Source: Eutreptiella sp. 'Long Island Sound 2002' (lineage: Eukaryota > Euglenozoa > Euglenophyceae > Eutreptiales > Eutreptiaceae). Taken from it: a stretch of DNA of 64,000 nt. A program made the position numbers and the translations under genes. The stretch is taken from contig OZ038401.1 of the NCBI GenBank assembly GCA_964036045.1, positions 32,219,897 to 32,283,896 on the forward strand. Direction: 5' to 3'. Positions 19,488-30,200 of this stretch are shown one piece after another (the first letter of the stretch is position 1; every line of letters starts with the position of its first letter). The notes beneath the pieces are model-generated. The model was not told the DNA's origin, did not search any database, and was given only the letters and a program-made list of their open reading frames with translations.

Positions 19488-20304
19488 AGTAAGAAAAAGT
19501 GCTTTTCCATTGCTTGGGGACATACTCTAGTTGTATTAGAGATGCACTAAGCATCCATGCATTTTTATCTTAGTATTGGTCCAGCCAAAAGTGGTGAGAA
19601 CACATTTTGACCTATGGAACCAAACACCCAATCAGGGTATGGAGTGGACCCCTTAATCCCCTTTCAATCAGAAGTAAAACATCTTTTCCTGAGTTGACTG
19701 AGCACTGACATACCTAAGGTAGAGCCTATGAATTTATCTATGTTTTTCCATGAATACTTATCTGCCCTAGTGGTATGCACCATAGGGGGTTAGGCACCTC
19801 TTTTTGAGAGGTCCTGGGTTCAATTCCTGGTCAGCCTAACTAAGTAGGAAGATCCCAACTGAGTAGGAAGATCCCATGTGACATGGCAGTGACCTCATCG
19901 CCACATACCATGCCACCTCAGCACATATGGGAGCCAAAACAAAGAGTGCACATCTCCTAAGATGGCACTATGGAGAGAGAGTGATCCTGAGGCAGTTTTC
20001 TAACTCTTTTCCCAAAACATTTCAGCTATCTCTGTGAATATGCATTCATTTGTATCCTGAGTTGCAGTTTCTGTGAATACCTAATCATCTTTCACTGTTT
20101 TCACTGCAGCCCTTCATGCTTTGATCCTGAATTACCTTCTCTTTGCATACTGTTGGCTTGGGCTATCCTGGATTGAGTTGGCTTTACTGTATTTCAACAA
20201 ACAAAAGCTTTTCATCATCCAAAACCAGCAGCAGGACACCCTACAGCAACAACAAGCAGCAGGAGAAGCAAAAACACAGTGCTGAAAACACTATAAACTT
20301 TTCT
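19488..20304 (+). repeat. 3' LTR of element A2
   Basis: 817 bp, apparently identical to 8871-9687. It is followed at once by the second TTGGA target copy (20305-20309) and then A1 protease/gag sequence on the minus strand. Confidence 0.95.
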
Positions 20305-20738
20305 TTGGATAGCCTCAGGTAGCTCGAGGTATGTTCCGACTGCTCCAGTGGCACAGACTCTCTGCCACTGCCGTGGTCCACGTAGAGGAGGTAGCGCGCT
20401 TGCAGCGTCAGGGATTGTATCTGGGAGTGCTGCACGAAGAAGTCAGTCCCCAATGCAAAGTCGAAGGCCTCAGTGTCCATCACATAGAACCGATGGGCGA
20501 TAGTCCGGGAGCCCATAGGTACCTCCACTTCACAGTCCCCGCAGCTGCGCACCACATGTCCATCCCCCATTTGTATAGCCGCGGTGGTCATGATGTTCTT
20601 CAGGCTCCCACAAGGTAAAATTTTCTTGGCCACTATAGATATGGTGGCGCCAGTATCCAATACCCCCAGGTATTCACGTCCCCCTAGTCGGATACGTACC
20701 CAAAACAACAGGTCTTGTGTGCCACCGGAGCGTCCCCG
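20305..20738 (-). pseudogene. pol: Element A1 pol, N-terminal part (protease), separated by A2
   Basis: The frame runs from the gag stop (TGA, 20739-20741) through VLDTGATISIVAKK and FALGTDFF to LRLSKE, where A2 interrupts it. It continues at 8870 downward. No ATG starts the protease (the codon matching the A2 GTG is TTG), which supports production as a Gag-Pol fusion. Confidence 0.9.
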
Positions 20739-22731
20739 TCAGAACTCCGCGGGACAGGTCACCTCGAACCCCTTGTTCCGCAGCTTGCGGGCCATCCTCA
20801 TGAAACGGCTTCTCTTCTTAGCGTTGCCGTCATCACCACCTTCGTGCTCCCGCTTGGCCCCTTGTTCTTTCTGGGCCTGCGTCTGTGAGCGTGTGGTAGG
20901 ACCAGACTGCCCTCCAGAGGGCTCGGAGTTCCCCCCTGGATTAGGGTTGGGGTTGCCTCCGTTCTTGTCCGTGTTCTTGTTGTCCTTGTCAAGCTGGCGG
21001 TTAGCGCCTCCTCCTCGTCCACCTTGACTCTTGTCTTGCCCCTGTCCACGTCCTTTCAACTTGCCCTTGCCGGAGTCGTTGCCTTTGCCTTTGCCTCCAC
21101 CTTTGCCTGAGCCTTTGCCAGGATCTTCACCCTTAAGCTTCGCCGATAGGCGTTGCTTCTGGTAGCACTCATCCTCGTGGTGCTTCCTCTTCCCACAGAA
21201 GGCACACGTGATGGTGCACCTGTAATGATCCGGCAGCTTTGCTTTGGCGCCGGTGTTCTTCTCCTGCTGCTTCCCCTGGACTACGAAGCAGTCTCGCTGC
21301 TCGCAGTCAGGGGCGTGCTGCAGGTGGCCCTGCTCGTCTCTGGCATCACACCAGAAGAGCTCCTTGACGTTCTCTATGATACGGGCGTGGGCGTGTTTGG
21401 GGGTAGTCCCCTGCCAAGGTCTGGGTCCTTGGTACCCTTTGCCATGGCCTCCAGAGCCTCCACCTCCTGGACGGTATCTGTTCAGGTGCTGGTCGCTTTC
21501 TTTCTCCAGCGCCAGCTCCAGGAGTAGCACACATAGATCCTCGTAGCGGAGGGATCTAGCCTTGTGCTCTGCCGTTGAACGGCACTCGTCCCACAGCTCT
21601 CGAGGGAGCTTAGCCACCAACCAGAAAAGCAGGTCGTCGCTGCTGTAGGAACCGGGCGTCAAGCGTCCAGCCCAGTGATCCAGGTCAGCCAACAGCTCAG
21701 AGACCCTGCCAGGCTTGGGGTTGTTGGGCAGCACGGCCAGGTTCTGGATCTCGGCCCGGATGGAGAGGTCGGTTTTGTAGATCGGGTACTGCCTCTCCAA
21801 GGCAACCAACACATCGGCAAAGGTGGCAGAATTAGTCACGATCTGTCTGACCTGCTTCTCCAGGTACTTGGTCTTGCAGCACTGCAGGAGCAGATCGCAC
21901 TTGACCCGTCCACTAGCGTGGGTTTGGCCGGTCAATCGGAGAAACCGGCCAAAATTCTCAGCAAACTCGCTGAGGTCCTTGCCTGTGAACTCAGGCAGGT
22001 TCAACGAGATCTTGGAGGTGGCAATAGCCTTAGCCTCCTGAGTCCTGCGTCCCTCAGGGCGTTGGGTCTTCCTCTTCTTCTCCTTCTTCTTCCCACTTGG
22101 GTTCTCGGGGTCCTCTGGGTCGTCGTCCTCCGAGGGCGAAGCAGAAGTCATCGACGGCGGCTCATCATCGGAGGGGTCTCCGCCTAGATCACTAGAGCCA
22201 TAGGGCTCCACGTCAACCATTGCCCTCAAGGCTGTCAGCCCCAGCCGGTCCAGCTCGGCTCTCGTAGAATTTGTCACGTGGCTGTAGGGCGGCTGGGCCG
22301 TTCTCGGTACGAAAGGGCTTCACGGTATCGCTGCAGGGGTCGGCATCGGTCGGCTCCTCAGGCTCCCCAGGGTGTTTGTCAGCCCTGCCACCAGGTGGTT
22401 GGCCTGTACACTCCCACCGTGGTAGGTGACGCTTGGGGCGGTATCATCAGGGGCTCCAGTTTCTCTCGAATCTCTTGAGTGAGGTCGCCAACAATTTTAG
22501 AGGTGGCTCCTCGGAGCACCTCGTTGATCTCCGGCCGCGTCAGGGACCTGTTGGAGGATCTCCCCGATCCTCTACTCCTGCCTCCAAGAGACTCAGGTCC
22601 TCTCCTCAACCCACTCAAGGTTGCATACCCAGGAACATCCACATAGGTTCCCGTAGCGGGTAGAGGATGGTGATAGTCAGCCGCATACCATCGCGGCGCA
22701 GAACTGGAGGTCACCGGCTCACTGGCAGTAG
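20739..22731 (-). pseudogene. gag: Element A1 gag, middle and C-terminal part
   Basis: From the B breakpoint (22731) the frame matches A2 gag (TASEPV, WYAADY, LSGLRRGPESLGG). About 13 bases are then missing near 22430, which shifts the frame. A TGA stands where A2 has an arginine codon (near 22320), and from 22277 downward 512 residues are open to the TGA at 20739. The open part includes the capsid-like region, one CCHC knuckle (CAFCGKRKHHEDEC) and the Gly/Lys tail. The N-terminal part lies at 39990-40486. Confidence 0.9.
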
Positions 22732-25700
22732 TGACGCGTTCCCGTGGGGGGCCGGCCACGGTACGCTGCGGTGACACGCACAGGTGAGCAGGCAGGCAAG
22801 GCACTACGCTCACAAGGGCATCAATACGCTCGTGTCATGTGACAAAGCGTTTCAGGATCCTTGCCACTCTGCAACAAGGGAACGAAAGTATGTACAGCAA
22901 CACATCAGGATATGTACACATGGGGTTAAGACTGGACTGGGGTAAGGGCATCACAGGACAATAGACACTCAGTCCTAACTCGTATCCCAATCCCAGGTCC
23001 GACCCTCTCAGTGGATGGTGGGGGCGGGGGCTCAAACACAACCCATGCCCTGCTCAGTCCGGACCCTGAAACCCTGCCCATAAGGGAGGTGTCCCACCCA
23101 GCCACAGGGAGTTCCTCAGAAACCAAGGGGCTCCGAGGCCAATCAATAATGGCTCCCTATGCTCCCTTAACGGCAGGTCCCAACTCCTCTCTGAGCCAGA
23201 GATATGGCCCCGCCATTATCCCCTAGGAGTTGGTAGCTGAAAATGGGCTGTTTCAGCCCAAACTGGAATTAGCCCAAAAATCTCCAAAATTGACCTCTCG
23301 TCCGGACCCGCCAGAGGTAGGGACGAGGCAACTGACCCCATGCCCTTCGAGTACGAACTCTCTCGAGCCCTCACCCAACCTGGTTCCCTCTGAGGTCCCG
23401 GCATCAGGGCAACACGGATTCGTCAAGTGGGGTCATGATGCCAAAATCACCAAAATTGGCGTCATTCCCACGCGTGGCTCGCCCGGCCAGGGCAAGGCCA
23501 ATGGCTCACAGGTTAGGAGGCAGGACCTAGGACTTATATCTGAGTGTACAACTTGAAATTAGGTCCGGGCTCCCTGTGGGCATGGAGAAATGGGGCCGCC
23601 AATTGACCACACGGAAGGGGGAAATTGGGGTCCCAAAATGGGGTCATTTTGGCTGCTCGAAATGAGCCAAAATTCGGGGTGCTCCCAATAGTATATCTCC
23701 ACGCCGGCTTGGAGATCGGATCCGCCATTCCATACAAGATCCTCCGAGAGTCCAACGAAGACTCCCATGCCCTTGGTTCCCAAAGATCTCTATGCCACTC
23801 GGCGTGGTGTCGATCCCAATTGGGTCCACGAATGCCAAAATGGCAAAATTGCCCACACTCACTTTGGGCTAGCGCCTTAACGAAGGTTGCTCCGCTTCGC
23901 CCACGTGGTGTGTGAACCATGGGGACCAATATGCATAACACCCACGTCATATATGGTCCATTGGTCCATGCGTCCGGCGTGCACGGGTAGGCTGAAAATA
24001 GTGCACGACGGGCAGCAAAAGTGGAAAATTGCTCAAAATGGCCAAAAATGCGCACACTCATGGTTGGGGCAAATGAGGCACATGCCCGACTTGGACCGGA
24101 GTGTGCCATAGGATTGGTATCAAGTCATATGTGTCCAACATATCTTTTGGGCGTCGCCCAACTCCTCCGGTTTTGGGAATGGCAGGGTCGCCAAGTGAGC
24201 CCATGATTTGGGATAGTCCCAAATTGCCAACATGGCGGCCACGGTGTGCCAAGCCCAAGAGGAGTTATTCGCTGGGTCCAAGATATGTTGGGCACCGAAG
24301 TATATACCCTCATAACATACTTGGGTCATGATGTCAATTGAGCGCAACGTTGAGATACACGGTCGCCACTTGACATCATGACGGGCCAAAAACGGCAAAA
24401 TTGGCACAAAGACACACAAAAGTGCATTGAAAGGTGCACAATTATATTATAATATCTTCGGCTTGGATCGTGCAATCAACTAATCCTTCTAAACACAATG
24501 ACTTGACACCAATGACCTTCGATTCCACATATGTGCTCCACTTGGGGCGCCTTGAAAGGTTACGAGCGCTACTTCCCAAGTGGGCACATGAAAATATGGA
24601 AAATTGCAAAACACACACCTTGCTCCCAACGCATCGCTTTGGGATCGCCACACAAGCTTCCCTTCACGCAGGTTAGGCTTGCAATTGATCGTAGGGAGTA
24701 TGGAAAAGGGGCTTGCACAATATGAGGTCCATTGGCGGGCTTGGCTTGGAGCGATGGACCCGCCAAATGGGCACGCAACACAACACAAGGCACATACTCC
24801 ATATTGCCCAAAAAGGTAGCTCCCCCCACGATATGTCATGCCCCTCCAAGGGCATAACTTTGTGTCAATCGCTCATAGGAACTCAAGGAGAGTTCCTATG
24901 CAACACCAACACTCGCGCGCTACACTCGAAAGTTATCTTAACGCACGCAATATCATGGCCATAGAGTTACAACGCAAACTCTACCCTCTTGACCATGATC
25001 CATTACACTAGCGCGCACGTGTGGAGACGCAAGGCATATGATGCTTCCCAAATTACGTCGGGAGTATTGTGAATACATCCCACGTTTCCTTATTGTCATT
25101 CCTCGCAAGCAACATGAGATATGACCTTCGCAAGTGGCCTCACGAATCAACTTTGTTTTGCCCATATCTTTAAGACAAATGGAGGGCAGGATAAAAGGAA
25201 AGTTGATTCGTGCATAGGGAAGCACGTAGGTCCACTCGAAAGAGGTCAAATCAAGTGCGGGGATGTCGAAGTCGAAAATCCGATTTCGACATCCTGAAAA
25301 ATTCGGATTAAGGTTGCGAGTGTAGAATGTGAAAATTGCGGATGCATCAACGCAATTCCTGAAGACTTTAGAGCCTTCGTCACGGATAGCGTTAAAATTT
25401 CCATTATAAACAGTTAAACTGGCGGTTACGGTAAAGTCGCGATCCAACCGCCAGCAGTCAAAACAGTGAGTATCAGAACGGAAGCGTAAAAATTGACGGA
25501 AACAATATGAAAATAAAACCCTGTTGATTCCTGATATTCTGATATATAAATCTCCGCTGGCGGTGCATCTGTTGCCGATGCGGGGCTTTACGGCACGGAA
25601 CACGCTCCCGCCGGGCTCGCACCGGGCGTCAACGGGCGCCTTCCGTACATGGGGTTAGTGGACCGGAGACCGGTCTTCCCTTCCGTACATGGGGTTAGTG

Positions 25701-25756
25701 GACCGGAGACCGGTTGTATGCCCTAACCTAGCCATGGGGTTCTGGGTACCGCTTCA
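22732..25756 (-). repeat. 3' LTR of element B
   Basis: The sense strand starts TGAAGCGGTACCCAG after the purine tract and ends GGAACGCGTCA. Features seen in both LTR copies: a perfect 11-bp stem, 5-base loop hairpin (24874-24900); a near-perfect 13-bp stem hairpin at 25262-25293; a 40-bp direct repeat in tandem (25641-25717); and the 11-mer AAAGCGTTTCA (22844-22854) complementary to the primer site. A 216-codon minus-strand frame (24953-25603) exists in both copies. LTR identity alone explains its preservation, so I do not call it a gene. Confidence 0.93.
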
Positions 25757-25767
25757 CCCCCCTCCTT
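25757..25767 (-). other. Polypurine tract of element B
   Basis: On the minus strand AAGGAGGGGGG directly precedes TGAAGCGG. U (AAGGAGAGGGG before TGACGCG) and V (AAAGAGGGGGG before TGAAGCGG) have nearly the same junction, which links the three elements. Confidence 0.8.
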
Positions 25768-27225
25768 AGAGCAAACCCTGGGGGGGGCTCGATAACACAA
25801 GCATGGCAGCGGGTACCCAGGACCATCTCCTGAAGGGGGGGTGTCACATCCTCACTTCAGGCTGACTCGCAGGTTAGGCTGTCAAATTCACAGTAAAACA
25901 GGTATGATGACGTAAAAGCTTGTACGCATGTATAGTATCAAGTATCAAGTCCCGGGTCCTGGCGGCGATTGTTCGGCATCCAAAGGACCCGTTAACCCAT
26001 ACCAGGCGCACCGGGTGCCGGCTGCTACGGTCACCACCACAGTGGCAGTGGCATACACGGCCAACATAGGCGACACACGACGACCGAGGTGGTCCCACAG
26101 GTCGAGAGCGACCACAAAGATCCATCAGGCTACCCCAAGCTTCCCAAGGCCCGCCGACTGGGGAGAGTCCCCACGGGTCCTTCCTCGGGCGCACCATGTC
26201 CATATCCATACGACGCGAGTCCAGAGTGCCACAGCCGAACGAGCTCCTTCTTAAGGGATCGGGCATCAAGGCCGTCTTTTCCCTCGCCCTATTACCACGA
26301 AGGCCATACATGAGGGAGTCCTCATGCAGTGTGGGCGGAGGCGTCGACTCCTCAAACCACCAGTTTCCCAGGCAGACTGACCGAGGTCAGGAGCACCGGA
26401 GGCCGCCATCCGACTGCAAGTGCGTCTGCGAATCGGTAGGCTCACACTGGGACTGACAGTGGCGGACCGCTTGGAGTGTAGTCAGGCAACTGGGCTTCCC
26501 GCCTGGCGCCATCAGGATATCCACACATCACAGCGAATAGGGCACACGGTATCACGGGCACTCAAACAGAAGGTTATGTACTGAGGTACTGGTCCAGGCT
26601 GGACCATATGTAAGAACATGTAAACGGCGACTCAGGGCGCCCCTGTAATCCGATTCGCATTCCCACAAGGGGGAAAAGACAGTCCATCCGTCGGTGATGG
26701 GCTGACAATCGCAACATACAATGCACATATCCTGTGGAACAGAAAGACAAGCAATAAGCGTGGTAAATAGGCGTGTAAACACACTCTGGACAGAGTGCCA
26801 AACCACGCCACGGTCAGGATAAGGCAAATGCAGGAGGGTGGACAGGATAACGCCTGAGTTCAGGCATATATATACTCGAGACACACGTCGACTGGTCTGG
26901 ATTCCGCAAGTGCCATGGAACCAGACCACACACCAAATAATTGCAATGCTGATGACAGCGGCATCCGTTGCGCAACGTCGTATGGGCTTTAAGGCCCCAA
27001 GAGCTCAGAAATATGAAGGTCAGTCGCCCTACCTCGTTTCCCAAGGATTCAGCAGGGGGGGGGGTGACGAATAGAAGAAGAGAGGGGCCATCCTCCTCTG
27101 GATTCAGCAGGGGGGGGTATATGGCCACTCTGTCACCGAAAGACGGAAGAGAGCAAGCAAGTAAGGGACGATTCGTCGGCCTCACAAGCGCTCAAAACGC
27201 ATCAGGGGAGAGCTCAGGGCGCTGA
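25768..27225 (-). other. Element B 3' untranslated region
   Basis: About 1.46 kb between the pol stop and the purine tract. A G-run repeat occurs twice (GGATTCAGCAGGGGGG at about 27046 and 27101). Short frames overlap on both strands, and none looks like a known protein. Confidence 0.65.
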
Positions 27226-30200
27226 TCAGGCACCCCTGGCTGCAATCGCCCGGGTGAGTGCTGCCAAGTCCGAAACGTGGATCTTGGTCTTGTGCTTGCG
27301 GATGTACTCCATGAAGGGTGTATTGACCCGCGGCACGAACGAGGAGACGGGTTCCCAGGTGTCGTGGGACGGCCCATAGCCTCGCCAACGAACCTTGAAC
27401 TCCAGACCTCCGGGTGCCGAGGCCTTCGGACGCTGAGCCAGGATCTTCTCGACTGTATAGTCGTCCTGCTCAGCATAGTCGTCGTCCGAATCGGCCTCAT
27501 GTGCGGCATAGCTCAGGGACACATGCTGGCCACGGAGGTCGGGTTCCCGCACACGGAGTTGACTCTCGTGGCGCTCCCGGAACTGTCCGTGACCCACCTT
27601 GATGCGGTAGGTGTCCTCACCAATCCTGCGGACCACCTCGCCGGGTGTGAACCAGGTTTTGGTGCGCTGGGTGCCCATAGGGCGGGGTCTGATCACCCAC
27701 ACCGGGTCTCCCACCCTGAACTTCTGCGCTGTCGAGCTCGGGGCGGACTTCTGACGCTCAGCATGCTCCTTCTCGAGCTGCTGGCGGATGTCCCGCGCCG
27801 TTTGCTCTTGCCGCGCGAAGAATTCCTTGGCATCCATAGCCATGCCATCACCAGACAAGGGAAGTCCCCTACCCAGGGGGTCCCTGCCGAACAGAATCTG
27901 GTGAGGGGACAAACCGCCCGGAGTGGGGGTGTCATGATGGGCCTTCAGAGCAGGCCACATCTCCTCAAACCAGTTCCGACGTGGATTGGTGATGTGGATC
28001 TTGCGCAGCTTCTCGAACAGCTGCCGTCCAGCCACTTCAGCACGGCCGTTAGACCGGCTGAGATAGGCGACGCTCTTGGCATGACGTATCCCCATGAGGG
28101 AACACATAGCCTTGAACCAGCCACCAGTAAACTGGGGCCCTCGGTCACTGCAAATGGTGCGGGGGATGTCAAAGACGGTCAGCCAATGACGAATCATCAT
28201 GACTGCCACTTCCTTGGCAAGCAACCCCTTTTTGCGTGCCGGAACGGCTACAACGTAGCCGCTGTGGCGGTCCACACAGAGAACCACACAGTCAAAGGTC
28301 TCTTTGCCAATGTGCACTTCGGGCATGGAGAAGACGTCCATGGCCACGCTCTCCATGGGCTGGTCAGGAACCGGGGTCCATTGGGCTTCCCCCTTGACGT
28401 TCCGGTTGTCGGGATTGCAGGCCTGACAGACCGAGCAACCCTTCCTGACCTTCTTGATGGCGGTGTAGAGAACGATATGGTCGATCTCAAACCGACGCTG
28501 CATGTCAAGGGCTTGCTTCTTGACCCCTGGGTGCAGCATGTGGTGGTGCCAAGCTTCACAAAGCTCGAGCACCCGGGACTCCGGTACTAGCAGCTTACCA
28601 TTCCGGTAGAGCTTGCCATCTTCCTCGGTCAGCCCCTTTGGCCACTTCTGCCCGTCGTCAGGGTCGGTCACAGCCCTATACTCGGCCGCAAAGGCCTCAG
28701 ACTTGGCGTAATCGTCGGTGCAGTCGTCCTGGAGGCAAGACTCCGGGAAGAGGTGCTTGTCGGACTCAGCTCCCTCGGGGGCGAGTACACTGACCGCTCT
28801 GCTCACCCTCGACGCGAGGGGGGCATCTGCAGCCATGACGACGAAGCATTTAGCACCCTCCTCCTCCATCAGGCGCTCCATTTCGATGATCCTCTTGGCT
28901 TCAGCGGTCTCAGCCTCATCGCCATGGGCAGAGATATCCGTCATGCCCTTGCTGGCGGGATAGGCCCACCTACTGAGACAGTCCGCCACGGTGTTATCTC
29001 TTCCAGGAATATACACAACCGTGAGGTCGAACTTGGCCAAGGTCTCATGCCATCTTGCCCGTCGGGAGGCGGGACCTGAGGGGGTGTCCACGTGCTCCTT
29101 GTGCCACGACTGCAGACTCTGATGGTCGGTGCAGACGCTGACGGGATGGAGGGCTATGTACCCAGCCCATTTCCTGAGAGCCATGACGATGGCATACGCC
29201 TCCTTTTCACGGGGCGTCCACGTCCGTCTCTGGCCTTCCGCCAGGACTCGGCTCCAGAAGGCCACGGGTACGTGCCTCCCGTCGTCAAGCACTTGCTCCA
29301 ACACAGCGCCAATGGCGTAGTCGGAAGCGTCGGTGCGCAGGACGAACCCTCGGTCGGGATCCACGAGGTGCAGACCCACTGCGGATAGCAGCGCCCGCTT
29401 CATCCCCTCAAAGGCACGGTCGGACTCAGCTGTCCAGACCAGAGCCTTCTTGGACCCCTTCTTGGTCTCCTCTCGGTTGCCCTTGAGCATGGTCGTCATG
29501 GGGGCTGCATACTCGGCATACATTTTGATATACCCCGAGTAGTAGTTGCAGAACCCCAGATACGCCCGTAGCTCAGAGACCGTCTTGGGCTTTTCCCAGT
29601 GCTCAATGGCAGCCACCTTGCCAGGTATGGGCTTTCGCTGCCCGTTTCCGACTACGTGGCCAGCGAAGACCACCTCGCTTACCGCAATGGTGGCCTTGTC
29701 ACTGCTGCCCGTGAGTTTGTGCCGAACCAGAAGGTCCAGCACTCGAGTGACGTCCCTCTCGTGTGCCTCCAGGAGCTCCTCGTAGCTCATACTGGGGTCC
29801 CCGGACGCAATGATCACGTCGTCCACGAAGGGGTCCGCACAGTCGCGCACCGGCTCAAGCAGGTTCTCCAGCATCCGCTGAAAAGCCGCATTGCCGTTGG
29901 TAACGCCCATGGGCATCACCTTCCACTGGAGAGGTCCAAGTGGGGTGCTCATGGCTGTGCAGGCACGGGACTCCTCGGCGAGAGGCATCTGATGATAACC
30001 ATGTTTCAGGTCAATCACCGTGAAGATCCTCCGCCGGTGTTGTTTTTGCAGCATGTCTTCAATGAGGGGCAGCGTATAGCTGTCGTGCTGCGTTTGGGCG
30101 TTCAGGCCGCGGTAGTCGACCACGAGCCGCCACTCGCCGGCAACCTTCTTGGGGACGACGAAGCACGGAGAGGCCCATTCGGGGTGGCACGGCTCGAGCC

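Larger units (their letters stand above)
8871..20304 (+). mobile_element. Element A2: complete, apparently recent Ty3/gypsy chromodomain retrotransposon
   Basis: An 11.4-kb element inserted in A1 pol, in the opposite orientation. It has two 817-bp LTRs (8871-9687 and 19488-20304), a tRNA-Met-type primer site, open gag (9786-12287), pol (12288-17216, in frame after a TGA), a long 3' region and a polypurine tract. The target duplication is TTGGA (8866-8870 and 20305-20309). Removing A2 and one duplicate restores the A1 reading frame through LRLSKEEPSNMM. I could see no difference between the two LTRs on reading them side by side, and both genes are open. Together these suggest a recent insertion by an element that may still be mobile. 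Confidence 0.95.

Noticed and set aside
23011-24420. Many 60-100 codon frames in 23000-24500 and 37240-38650
   Set aside because: Duplicated in both LTRs of element B, overlapping on both strands and without domains.
24953-25603. 216-codon minus-strand frame in both LTRs of element B, considered as a gene
   Set aside because: No recognisable domain, and its presence in both LTRs follows from LTR identity. The sequence lies over hairpins and repeats.
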